Shown piece after piece: positions 25,745-33,569 of a stretch of 64,000 nucleotides of DNA. The translations under genes were made by a program, and so were the position numbers. Numbering within the stretch: position 1 is the stretch's first letter; each line of letters starts with the position of its first letter. Location of the stretch: contig CAZWBA010000003.1 of assembly GCA_964631955.1 (NCBI GenBank), positions 186,001 to 250,000 on the forward strand, read 5' to 3'. This DNA comes from CAMLJR01 sp964631955 (lineage in GTDB: Bacteria > Pseudomonadota > Gammaproteobacteria > Pseudomonadales > CAMLJR01). The notes beneath the pieces are model-generated. The model searched no databases. It had not been told where the DNA came from and saw nothing but the letters and a program-made list of their open reading frames with translations.

Positions 25745-27919
25745 TTACGCCAGCATTTGTAAATTGGCGTACTGCAACACCAGCCATTTACTGCCATCGT
25801 CGACGAAGTTTACCTGCACCCGTGCAGCCGCACCGCGACCTTCGAAATTTAGCACCACGCCCTCGCCAAATATTTCGTGATAAACGCGTTGACCGAGATT
25901 GATACCCGCCGGCATTTCAGTGGCCGCCTGCCGGTGCAGCGATAACGGACGGGTGATGCTCGACTGCAATCGCACTTCCTGCAGCAGCGTTTTGGGAATT
26001 TCGCGCAGAAAACGCGATGGCGGATGATAATTGTCCTCGCCGTACAGCCGACGCGATTCGGCATAGGTCAGCACGAGTTTCTGCATCGCACGCGTGATGC
26101 CGACGTAGCAGAGACGACGCTCTTCCTCGATCTGTGCCGGATCATCCATCGACATTTTGTGAGGAAACAGATTTTCTTCGAGACCGACGATAAACACGAG
26201 CGGAAATTCGAGTCCTTTTGCCGAGTGCATCGTCATCAATTGCACGCTGTCTTCATATTCAGCCGCTTCGTGCTCGCCCGCATCCAGCGCGGCCCGATCG
26301 AGAAATGCGTTGAGCGGTGACAGATTTTCATCCTCGACATCGAATTCGCGAGTGGCGACGACGAGTTCCTGCAGGTTGTCGACACGCGCCTGGCCTTTTT
26401 CGCCCTTTTCATTTTTGTGAAATTCGAGCAGGCCCGATTCGCGCACGACATGATCGGTTAAATCGTCGAGCGTCATATCATCGGTTTCTGTATCCAGCCG
26501 GTCGATCAACTGTATGAATTGCAGCAATGCGTTTGCCGCACGCGCAGACAGCAATTTACGTTCGATGACCTCGCTTACGGCGCGCCACATCGAAACCGCT
26601 TGTTCGCGCGCGTAATTACGCACTGTCTCGACCGTTTTGTCACCAATACCGCGTGTCGGTGTATTGATGACGCGCTCGATGGCAGTATCGTCGTCGCGAT
26701 TGACGAGCAGGCGCAAATACGCGACTGCATTTTTAATTTCGAGCCGGTCATAGAAACGCAATCCGCCATAAATCCGATAGGGAACACCGCTGCGAATCAG
26801 CGCCTCTTCGAACACGCGCGACTGGGCATTCGAACGATATAGAATCGCCGAGCTCGAACGCGCATTGCCGCTCTCGTGCCAATCCTGCAAACGCTCGACA
26901 ACGAAGCGCGCCTCATCCATTTCGTTATACGCACTGTACAGCGAAACTGGCTCACCTTCTTCGCCGCTCGTCCACAACTCCTTACCGAGGCGGCCGTGGT
27001 TGTGTGCAATGACCGCATTCGCCGCAGCAAGAATGGTTTGTGTCGAACGATAATTCTGTTCGAGCCGAATCAATTGCGTACCGGGATAATCCTTCGAAAA
27101 CTGCTGAATATTTTCGATACGCGCACCGCGCCAGCCGTAAATCGATTGATCGTCATCGCCGACGGCCGCCACCGGAACGCGCTCGCCGGCGAGCACACGC
27201 AGCCACGCATACTGCACGGCATTGGTGTCCTGAAATTCGTCGACAAGAATGTAGCGAAAGCGATTCTGATAGTGCTGCAAAACTGCTGGCTGCTTGAGCC
27301 ACAACTCGTGCGCGCGCAATAATAATTCCGCGAAATCGACCACGCCTTGACGTTCGCACGCCTGCTCATACGCGTGATAGACCTTCACCATGACCTGCAT
27401 AAAAAGATCACGACTGTTGTGATCGAGATGCGCAGCGCGCCGCCCTTCATCTTTCTGCGCATTGATAAACCACTGCGATTGTTTCGGCGGCCAGCGCGCT
27501 TCGTCGAGTTCAAGTTCGCGATGAATGCGCTTCAGCATGCGCAACTGATCGTCGCTATCCAGAATCTGAAAGTTTTCGATGAGGCCCGCTTCGCGCCAAT
27601 GCGCCTTGAGCAGACGATGCGCAAGACCGTGGAAAGTACCGACCCACATACCGCGCGTGCTTATACCTGACAAAGTATTGGGACCGAGCAGCTGATCGAT
27701 ACGCTCGCGCATTTCACGCGCAGCCTTGTTCGTAAATGTCACTGCGAGAATGCTGTAGGGCGACATGCCCTCGGCCTGCACGAGCCAGGCGATGCGATGC
27801 ACGAGCACACGCGTCTTGCCCGAACCTGCACCGGCGAGCACCAGCATATTGCCCGGTTCGGCGGTAACGGCCTGACGCTGTGCATCATTGAGATCATTGA
27901 GAATATGGGAGACGTCCAT
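25745..27919 (-). CDS. uvrD: DNA helicase II UvrD
   Basis: A 724-residue superfamily 1 3'-5' helicase for nucleotide excision and mismatch repair. Motif I is MLVLAGAGSGKTRVLVHRI, Ia is LAVTFTNKAAREMRERI, II is YILVDEFQDTNAVQYAWL, III is VAAVGDDDQSIYGWRGA, IV is RLEQNYRST, V is VQLMTMHSAKGLEFPLVF, and VI is ERRLCYVGITRAMQKLVL. The C-terminal IFGEGVVLNFEGRGAAARVQVNF is the Tudor-like tail. Complete and of normal length. Confidence 0.96.
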   Translation of the reverse strand: MDVSHILNDLNDAQRQAVTAEPGNMLVLAGAGSGKTRVLVHRIAWLVQAEGMSPYSILAVTFTNKAAREMRERIDQLLGPNTLSGISTRGMWVGTFHGLAHRLLKAHWREAGLIENFQILDSDDQLRMLKRIHRELELDEARWPPKQSQWFINAQKDEGRRAAHLDHNSRDLFMQVMVKVYHAYEQACERQGVVDFAELLLRAHELWLKQPAVLQHYQNRFRYILVDEFQDTNAVQYAWLRVLAGERVPVAAVGDDDQSIYGWRGARIENIQQFSKDYPGTQLIRLEQNYRSTQTILAAANAVIAHNHGRLGKELWTSGEEGEPVSLYSAYNEMDEARFVVERLQDWHESGNARSSSAILYRSNAQSRVFEEALIRSGVPYRIYGGLRFYDRLEIKNAVAYLRLLVNRDDDTAIERVINTPTRGIGDKTVETVRNYAREQAVSMWRAVSEVIERKLLSARAANALLQFIQLIDRLDTETDDMTLDDLTDHVVRESGLLEFHKNEKGEKGQARVDNLQELVVATREFDVEDENLSPLNAFLDRAALDAGEHEAAEYEDSVQLMTMHSAKGLEFPLVFIVGLEENLFPHKMSMDDPAQIEEERRLCYVGITRAMQKLVLTYAESRRLYGEDNYHPPSRFLREIPKTLLQEVRLQSSITRPLSLHRQAATEMPAGINLGQRVYHEIFGEGVVLNFEGRGAAARVQVNFVDDGSKWLVLQYANLQMLA

Positions 27920-28034
27920 GCGCGCATTCTAGCAAACCTGCCCTGCGCCGACAGATCAAAGCCAACGACTGGCGAATGTTTTACAATGCCGTCACGTCGA
28001 TGACATGCAACGGAACGAGTAACCACGCGAGTCA

Positions 28035-28871
28035 GTGAATATTTTTCGAAATATAAATGCGGCCCGCGACGGCTTGCGCAAATCCGAGCGCAAGGTGGCG
28101 GATTACGTCCGGCAAAACCCTCACGACGTCATTCATATGCGCATCGTCGATCTCGCGCAGGCGGCCAGTGTGAGCGAGCCGACCGTCGTGCGCTTCTGCC
28201 GCGCCATCGATTGCAACAGTTTTCAGGCTTTCAAACTCGAACTCGCGCAATATCTCGCCAATAATCCACCCCTCGAACAATTCAGCCTCGACGAAAAAGA
28301 TTCGGTTCGGGATTACACCTTCAAGGTATTCGACGCGCTGCTCGATACGCTGCAACGCGTGCGCGAACATATCGATATCGAGGCGATCGAAAAAGCGGTC
28401 AATGAATTGTCGCGCGCGCGCCGCGTCGAGTTTTACGGCTTCGGCGCGTCGAGCGCCGTCGCGGTCGATGCACAACATAAATTTTTCCGCCTGCAAATTC
28501 CCAGCGCCGCCTATTCCGATCCGCATATTCAGGCGATGTCCGCCTTGTCACTGGGTGAGGACGATGTCGTGGTGGCAATTTCACAGAGTGGACGCACGAG
28601 CGCATTGCTGGAAGCGATGGCACTTGCGCATCAGGGCGGCGCGCACATTATCGGACTCGCACCGAGCGGCACACCCGTCGCGCAGCAGTGCGACATTCCG
28701 ATTCATATCGATGTGGAAGAGGACGCGGAAAATTACACGCCGCTGCCTTCACGTCTCGCCCACATGGCTGTGATCGACATTCTCGCCGTCGGTGTTGCGC
28801 ACACGAAAGGGCCGGAAATCGGCGAGCATTTGCGGAAATTGAATCGGGAGTTGTTGTCGCTGCGCAGCTGA
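28035..28871 (+). CDS. hexR: HexR-type RpiR-family transcriptional regulator
   Basis: A 278-residue regulator. The N-terminal HTH (INAARDGLRKSERKVADYV, then VSEPTVVRFCRAIDCNSFQAFKLEL) and the C-terminal SIS domain (EFYGFGASSAVAVDAQHKFFRL, VVAISQSGRTSALLEAM) match HexR, which represses glucose/Entner-Doudoroff genes and is released by 2-keto-3-deoxy-6-phosphogluconate. The start is GTG 28035. The last codons (LNRELLSLRS) are duplicated 1.45 kb downstream; see the flanking repeats. The usual zwf/pgl/eda neighbours are absent. Confidence 0.88.
   Translation: MNIFRNINAARDGLRKSERKVADYVRQNPHDVIHMRIVDLAQAASVSEPTVVRFCRAIDCNSFQAFKLELAQYLANNPPLEQFSLDEKDSVRDYTFKVFDALLDTLQRVREHIDIEAIEKAVNELSRARRVEFYGFGASSAVAVDAQHKFFRLQIPSAAYSDPHIQAMSALSLGEDDVVVAISQSGRTSALLEAMALAHQGGAHIIGLAPSGTPVAQQCDIPIHIDVEEDAENYTPLPSRLAHMAVIDILAVGVAHTKGPEIGEHLRKLNRELLSLRS
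28839..28864. repeat. Direct repeat, left copy (3' end of hexR), attL-like
   Basis: A 26-base sequence beginning TTGAATCGGGAG is identical to 30291-30316. It encodes the last residues of HexR. Beyond the identical core both copies still read Leu-Arg-Ser-stop with synonymous differences, as in integration sites where the incoming element supplies a replacement gene tail. Confidence 0.75.
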
Positions 28872-29043
28872 TCGACCATCGTCTGGCGGAGAGTGCCCCG
28901 GTTTGCCCTGACATTGACTCACACGATGAAGCAGCACCGTACTGGAAAGTTGCAGTGAGAAAACAGGCTCGCTGATACCAGCGGCCAGACGCCGCCGGTA
29001 TCGTTTCTTCTGCACACGGGTTAATAACCCTCTGTAGGCCGGG

Positions 29044-29592
29044 TTACTGCGCCATGATCTCCCGATACCGGCGCTGATACTCCTTATAATCCACTCCCGA
29101 CGACATTAGCTCTTCGAGCTGCTGCCGCTTCCACTGAGCCTTGTTCAGCGGGGCGGCCACTTCGGGATCAGCCGCGCTTTTGGAGGCGACAGCGGTCTCT
29201 TTTTTACGCATCGGGATTTCAGTTGTGTCGGGCAGTTTGTACATTGCACCGGATGCCGGATCAACAACGAGCATTCCTATCAATCCACCAAAGAGAATAT
29301 TGCCAAAGTACCAGCCAGCAACGTCCGGGGTCAGCTCGGCAGTAGTGTCTTCGTAGCCATCCTTCGTGACATGGATCTGGTAGATCCCTTTTTTGAAGTA
29401 GCCTGCACCGTTGCGCAACGTCACCTGCTGCGGTGTACGTCCAGAGCTGATGACTTTACCGTCGCGGTTCGTAATCGTGAAATCCGCGCCGGCTGGATTG
29501 GTTTGAATCGAGACCGGCTTGCTTTCGTCTTCAAAAATCGTGGCACAACCGGACAGCACGGCAGCAGCCGTAAGAATGGCGGGCAATCGCAT
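29044..29592 (-). CDS. PEGA-domain lipoprotein
   Basis: A 182-residue protein with a lipoprotein signal (MRLPAILTAAAVLSGCATIFED; cysteine of the LSGC lipobox). Residues 30-90 (KPVSIQTNPAGADFTITN, then GRTPQQVTLRNGAGYF, QIHVTKDGYED) form a PEGA-like beta domain. A hydrophobic segment (WYFGNILFGGLIGMLVV) and DPASGAMYKLP follow. The C-terminus is charged and probably helical. ATG 29592 has AGGA six bases upstream; a longer frame lacks a signal. It lies inside the hexR-repeat-bounded insert. Function unknown. Confidence 0.75.
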   Translation of the reverse strand: MRLPAILTAAAVLSGCATIFEDESKPVSIQTNPAGADFTITNRDGKVISSGRTPQQVTLRNGAGYFKKGIYQIHVTKDGYEDTTAELTPDVAGWYFGNILFGGLIGMLVVDPASGAMYKLPDTTEIPMRKKETAVASKSAADPEVAAPLNKAQWKRQQLEELMSSGVDYKEYQRRYREIMAQ

Positions 29593-29699
29593 GTGGATCC
29601 TCTTTTTGTGTAATCGCTCACCTGTTAAGCCGCCCCCCGAGGGCGCCCGGTTAACTGGCTGCAAGCGTTATTGAAGTAAAAAAATGGCGTCAGCGGCGC

Positions 29700-29820
29700 T
29701 CAGAACTTATAGATCAGACCCAGCGACAACAAATCGATATCCGATTTTGAATACCAGTTCTTGGCATGGCCCTGCCCCGCGCTGCCGCCAAAATTTTTCC
29801 ACTGTTTTTCACTGATGATT
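29700..29820 (-). pseudogene. C-terminal fragment of an outer-membrane beta-barrel protein
   Basis: The minus strand encodes about 40 residues ending KNWYSKSDIDLLSLGLIYKF and a stop at 29702-29700. The alternating pattern and terminal phenylalanine are those of the last beta-strand of an outer-membrane barrel. No start or upstream barrel sequence is present, so it is a truncated remnant. Confidence 0.5.
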
Positions 29821-29950
29821 CCTCTCGAATTGAAACAATACAAACAACACGTAAAGACCTATATACAGGTCGAAAAGTAGTTTAAGAAGCATGGTTTGTC
29901 CAAGAGCTGCCCCGCACACTTTTCCCGCGACATGTCCGGTGGAGAGTGTT

Positions 29951-30214
29951 TTGAATATCGCGATAGCCTTTGGGCGATCTATCAAACTTCGACGCACGGA
30001 ACTGGATATCAGCCAGGAGGCCCTGGCCGATAAAGCGGGGCTGGCAAGATCTTTTGTATCGGGTGTCGAGCGCGGGGCATCCAGCGCCTCGATAGCCTCC
30101 GTGTGGAAACTGGCGCTGGCGTTGAACTGTTTTCCTTCCGATCTATGGCTGGTTGCCGAACGGCTTTATGCGCAATACAAGGATTCTTCGATATCCGAAC
30201 GCACTGGAAATTGA
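29951..30214 (+). CDS. XRE-family helix-turn-helix regulator, small
   Basis: An 87-residue protein with a single HTH_3 domain: FGRSIKLRRTELDISQEALADKAGLARSFVSGVERG, followed by the helix SIASVWKLALALNCFPSDLW. It resembles phage- or island-encoded regulators. TTG 29951 is preferred because GGAGAG lies just upstream and the protein then begins at the HTH; an in-frame ATG at 29891 would add about 20 unlike residues. It is located within the hexR-repeat-bounded insert. Confidence 0.78.
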   Translation: MNIAIAFGRSIKLRRTELDISQEALADKAGLARSFVSGVERGASSASIASVWKLALALNCFPSDLWLVAERLYAQYKDSSISERTGN

Positions 30215-30290
30215 GGCGGCGCATTCCATCGGGTTGGCTTCCGGCCCCTGCCCTCACGGATCGATGGTGTTCAGCCAATGCGCGCTTGAC

Positions 30291-30316
30291 TTGAATCGGG
30301 AGTTGTTGTCGCTGCG
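30291..30316. repeat. Direct repeat, right copy (hexR tail), attR-like
   Basis: Identical over 26 bases to 28839-28864. The following codons CGG AGT TAA give the same Leu-Arg-Ser-stop as CGC AGC TGA at the end of hexR, so this is a second, disconnected hexR tail. The segment between the copies is about 1.43 kb. Confidence 0.75.
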
Positions 30317-30368
30317 GAGTTAATTCATCGCAGCTCTTGTATGCATATAGCACTGACCAATAACTGCT

Positions 30369-30542
30369 TCAGAAAAGCCTTTGAGGACCGCTAAAAACGC
30401 CAATTTCTTCAATCAGCTTATTGTATGCACTTATCGCTGATTGATTTTCTCGCCTCCAGCTTTCTTGATATTTCTTTGCTTTTGCCAACGCTTGCTCAAT
30501 CTTATTATTGGTATCAACCGATTCAATAACGGGCCTGTTCAT
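30369..30542 (-). pseudogene. CcdA-like antitoxin remnant (57 codons)
   Basis: Minus strand ATG 30542 to TGA 30369 encodes 57 residues. The second half (SWRRENQSAISAYNKLIEEI, then GVFSGPQRLF) matches the toxin-binding C-terminus of CcdA antitoxins (W..EN..AI.AYN..IE..G.FSDGLR.F). The N-terminal DNA-binding ribbon-helix-helix is absent and no CcdB gene is nearby. It starts four bases after the end of the SUF regulator gene with no obvious ribosome binding site. It may be a decayed or orphan antitoxin. Confidence 0.6.
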
Positions 30543-30546
30543 ATAT

Positions 30547-30996
30547 TTAGGCCGTCTGCACGACCGCGATGCGACTGCCCCCGCCGCGCCGACTCAAATC
30601 ACCCAGCATATCGGCGAGCGTAATGGTCTGTAACTGGCGGCTGATGAGATCGTTGATGACGCCCCAGTTATTGCGCTGGCCGCAATTGTCGGAAAGGCTG
30701 CAGGTATTGGTGTCTTCGTGATTGCACTCGGTCAGGCCGATCGGGCCTTCGATGGCAGCGATGAGTTCGGCAACGGAGATGCGGTCGGGCTCGCGGCTCA
30801 AGCGGTAACCGCCCTTCAGGCCACGGCGTGAGCTGACGAGGCCGGAGTCAACCAGCAGGCGCAGCAGTTTGCGTACCGTGGCATCGGGCAGCCCGGTGTG
30901 CTGAATAATGTCTTCGGTGGTCATCTGGGCGTGCTCGCTCGCCAGACAATCGGCGATGAGCAGACCGTAATCCGCCAGTTTTCCTATTCGTAGCAT
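30547..30996 (-). CDS. Rrf2-family regulator of the SUF Fe-S cluster operon
   Basis: A 149-residue protein with an N-terminal winged helix (MLRIGKLADYGLLIADCLA, GLPDATVRKLLRLLVDSGLVSSRRGLKGGYRLSR) and three cysteines for an Fe-S cluster in LTECNHEDTNTCSLSDNCGQ. It matches the gammaproteobacterial SUF assembly regulator related to IscR. It is divergent from sufB, with 240 bases between them, so it probably controls sufBCDSUAT in response to cluster supply. Confidence 0.9.
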   Translation of the reverse strand: MLRIGKLADYGLLIADCLASEHAQMTTEDIIQHTGLPDATVRKLLRLLVDSGLVSSRRGLKGGYRLSREPDRISVAELIAAIEGPIGLTECNHEDTNTCSLSDNCGQRNNWGVINDLISRQLQTITLADMLGDLSRRGGGSRIAVVQTA

Positions 30997-31026
30997 GCCG
31001 CCTATTTCTCGATAGCTGAGGGTGTG

Positions 31027-31120
31027 CAGGGGAAATTCGCTTTGGGACCGCCAGCGACAGGACGTCGCTGACGAGCTACAGGGACGTACTTGTTGCGTGT
31101 CCCAAAGCGAATTTTCCCTG
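31027..31120. repeat. Long imperfect palindrome with an inner hairpin, MITE-like
   Basis: Arms 31027-31048 and 31099-31120 pair over 21 of 22 bases, enclosing a 50-base loop that itself holds CAGCGAC/GTCGCTG (31052-31058 with 31064-31070). It lies between the SUF regulator and sufB. Its size and cruciform shape suggest a dispersed non-coding repeat; it could also affect the divergent promoters. Confidence 0.75.
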
Positions 31121-31134
31121 TGCGCCTACACTCG

Positions 31135-31191
31135 TACCGGAGAATATACCAATTTGGTATTGATTCAAATACCCTACCGGATTAGTATGCT
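31135..31191 (+). promoter_or_regulatory. Candidate suf promoter with palindromic operator
   Basis: A perfect 15-base palindrome ATACCAATTTGGTAT is at 31146-31160, flanked by two TACCGGA copies (31135-31141 and 31175-31181) exactly 40 bases apart. A -10-like TATGCT (31186-31191) lies downstream, with TTCAAA 16 bases before it. The position between the Rrf2 regulator and sufB makes it a candidate binding site for that regulator. Confidence 0.5.
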
Positions 31192-31236
31192 TTCCTCAGC
31201 CAACCTCCCTTCTCTGCCGTTGCGCGGGAGTAGCCA

Positions 31237-32751
31237 ATGTCCACTAGTGCGCCAGCATCGAACAGCGCCGCACCCGTAAGCGCCTCCATGACCGATACCA
31301 AAGTTAGCGACTCGAACGCCACGCTCGACGAACTCGTCCAGAGCGAATACGAGCACGGCTTCTATACCGATATCGAAGAAGATCGCATTCCGCCCGGTCT
31401 CAGTGAAGACGTGGTGCGAATGATTTCGGCCAAGAAGAACGAGCCTGAATATGTGCTCGAATGGCGCCTCAAGGCATTCCGCAAATGGCGTGAAATGCCG
31501 CTGCCGGATTGGGCGAAACTGAAAATCGCGCCGATCGATTTCGAGGCGATCACCTATTACTCCGCGCCCAAATCGATGGCCGATGGCCCCAAGAGCCTCG
31601 ACGAAGTCGATCCCGAATTGCTGCGCACCTACGAAAAACTCGGCATTCCATTGCACGAGCAATTAATGCTCGCCGGTGTTGCAGTCGATGCGGTGTTCGA
31701 TTCGGTCTCCGTTGCGACCACATTCAAAGACACGCTGCACAAAGCCGGCGTGATTTTCTGTCCAATTTCCGAAGCAGTCGTGCAATATCCCGAGCTGATC
31801 AAAAAATATTTGGGCTCAGTCGTTCCGCAAAACGATAACTTCTATGCCGCGCTGAACTCAGCGGTATTTTCCGACGGCTCATTCGTCTACATTCCCGAAG
31901 GCGTGCGCTGCCCGCTCGAACTCTCGACATACTTCCGCATCAACGCCGCGAACACCGGACAATTCGAACGCACGCTCATCATCGCCGACAAAGGCAGCTA
32001 CGTTTCCTATCTCGAAGGCTGCACTGCACCGAAGCGCGATGAAAATCAACTGCATGCCGCCGTGGTCGAATTGATCGCGCTCGACGATGCCGAAATTAAA
32101 TATTCGACGGTGCAGAACTGGTATCCCGGTGACGAAAACGGTCGCGGTGGTATTTATAACTTCGTGACGAAACGCGGTGCGTGTCTCGGTGCGCGTTCGA
32201 AAATTTCATGGACGCAGGTTGAAACCGGTTCTGCGATCACCTGGAAATATCCGAGCGTGGTGTTGCGTGGCGACGATAGCATCGGCGAATTTTATTCGGT
32301 GGCATTGACCAAACACATGCAGCAGGCCGACACCGGCACCAAGATGATTCACATGGGCCGCAACACCAAAAGCTCGATCATCTCGAAGGGTATTTCTGCC
32401 GGTAGAAGTCAAAATACCTATCGCGGACTCGTGCGCGTGACACCGCGCGCGGAAAAGGCACGCAATTTCACCCAATGCGATTCGCTGCTCATCGGCGATC
32501 AGTGCGGCGCGCACACCTTTCCTTATATCGAATCGAAACAGCCGAGCGCTACGATCGAGCACGAAGCGAGCACCTCACGCATCAGCGAAGAGCAATTGTT
32601 TTATCTGCAAAGCCGCGGGATCGACGCCGAACAGGCGGTCGCGATGATCGTCAACGGTTTCTGCAAGGAAGTGTTCGATCAATTGCCGATGGAATTTGCG
32701 GTTGAAGCGCAAAAATTATTGGAGCTAAGTCTCGAAGGGACGGTTGGTTGA
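31237..32751 (+). CDS. sufB: Fe-S cluster scaffold subunit SufB
   Basis: A 504-residue beta-helix scaffold protein of the SufBCD complex. KKNEPEYVLEWRLKAFRKW, then SAVFSDGSFVYIPEGVRCPLELSTYFRIN, LEGCTAPKRDENQLHAAVVELIA, and SKGISAGRSQNTYRGLV and IEHEASTSRISEEQLFYLQSRG are all SufB features. ATG 31237 has GGGAG nine bases upstream. The N-terminal 30 residues are Ser/Ala-rich and longer than usual. First gene of the operon. Confidence 0.95.
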   Translation: MSTSAPASNSAAPVSASMTDTKVSDSNATLDELVQSEYEHGFYTDIEEDRIPPGLSEDVVRMISAKKNEPEYVLEWRLKAFRKWREMPLPDWAKLKIAPIDFEAITYYSAPKSMADGPKSLDEVDPELLRTYEKLGIPLHEQLMLAGVAVDAVFDSVSVATTFKDTLHKAGVIFCPISEAVVQYPELIKKYLGSVVPQNDNFYAALNSAVFSDGSFVYIPEGVRCPLELSTYFRINAANTGQFERTLIIADKGSYVSYLEGCTAPKRDENQLHAAVVELIALDDAEIKYSTVQNWYPGDENGRGGIYNFVTKRGACLGARSKISWTQVETGSAITWKYPSVVLRGDDSIGEFYSVALTKHMQQADTGTKMIHMGRNTKSSIISKGISAGRSQNTYRGLVRVTPRAEKARNFTQCDSLLIGDQCGAHTFPYIESKQPSATIEHEASTSRISEEQLFYLQSRGIDAEQAVAMIVNGFCKEVFDQLPMEFAVEAQKLLELSLEGTVG

Positions 32752-32758
32752 TTATCTC

Positions 32759-32793
32759 CCCTCTCCCTAACCATCTCCCCCAAGGGGAGAGGG
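32759..32793. repeat. Hairpin repeat between sufB and sufC
   Basis: CCCTCTCCC (32759-32767) pairs with GGGAGAGGG (32785-32793). The whole CTCTCCC...CCCCAAGGGGAGAGGG layout is a common dispersed intergenic hairpin in proteobacteria. Inside the operon it may stabilise or attenuate the transcript. Confidence 0.65.
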
Positions 32794-32818
32794 AATTAAA
32801 CATCAGGAATTTTTTGAA

Positions 32819-33559
32819 ATGTTGAAAATTAAAGACCTGCATGCCGCCATCGACGGCAAACAGATTCTTAACGGCCTCACGCTCGAAATTCCGAACGGTG
32901 AAGTGCACGCCATCATGGGCCCGAACGGCTCTGGCAAGAGCACGCTAACACGCGTTCTAAGTGGTGATCCACGCTATGAAGTATTGAGTGGCAGCATCGA
33001 ATTCAACGGCGAGAACCTGCTCGACAAAGCTGCAGAGGAGCGAGCACGCAACGGTTTATTTCTGAGCTATCAATATCCGGTATCGATTCCCGGAGTCAGC
33101 AATATTCAATTTTTAAAGGCGGCAATCAATGCGCATCGCGCGACACAGGGACAATCGCCGCTCGACGCACTGCAATTGCTGGAGCGCGCACGCGATGGCT
33201 TGAAACGCGTGAATCTCGACGATTCATTCTTGCAGCGCGCCGTGAACGAAGGCTTTTCGGGCGGCGAGAAAAAGCGCAACGAATTGCTGCAAATGTTGTT
33301 ACTGGAACCGAAATTGTGCCTGCTCGACGAAGCCGATTCGGGTCTCGATATCGACGCGCTCAAAGTTGTCGGCGATGTGGTCAACGGCATGCGCAATAAA
33401 GAACGCAGCTTTCTGTTGATCACCCATTACCGCCGCCTGCTCGATCACATTCCACCCGATCGTGTGCACATTCTCACCGCCGGCAAAATTGTCGCGAGCG
33501 GCGGCATGGAACTGGCCGAGGAGCTCGAGCGCAACGGTTATCGCGGCATTGCTGCCTGA
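32819..33559 (+). CDS. sufC: SUF system ATPase SufC
   Basis: A 246-residue ABC-type ATPase that drives SufBD. Walker A is IMGPNGSGKSTLTRVL, followed by the Q-loop LSYQYPVSIPGVSN, signature FSGGEKKRNELLQML, and Walker B LCLLDEADSGLDIDALK, with VHILTAGKIVASGG at the end. Normal length. The stop is 10 bases before the sufD start. Confidence 0.96.
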   Translation: MLKIKDLHAAIDGKQILNGLTLEIPNGEVHAIMGPNGSGKSTLTRVLSGDPRYEVLSGSIEFNGENLLDKAAEERARNGLFLSYQYPVSIPGVSNIQFLKAAINAHRATQGQSPLDALQLLERARDGLKRVNLDDSFLQRAVNEGFSGGEKKRNELLQMLLLEPKLCLLDEADSGLDIDALKVVGDVVNGMRNKERSFLLITHYRRLLDHIPPDRVHILTAGKIVASGGMELAEELERNGYRGIAA

Positions 33560-33569
33560 GGTAACTGCG

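Noticed and set aside
29809..29997. A 62-codon minus-strand frame with a hydrophobic segment
   Set aside because: It overlaps the XRE regulator on the opposite strand and the barrel fragment, starts within the regulator's leader and lacks a ribosome binding site.
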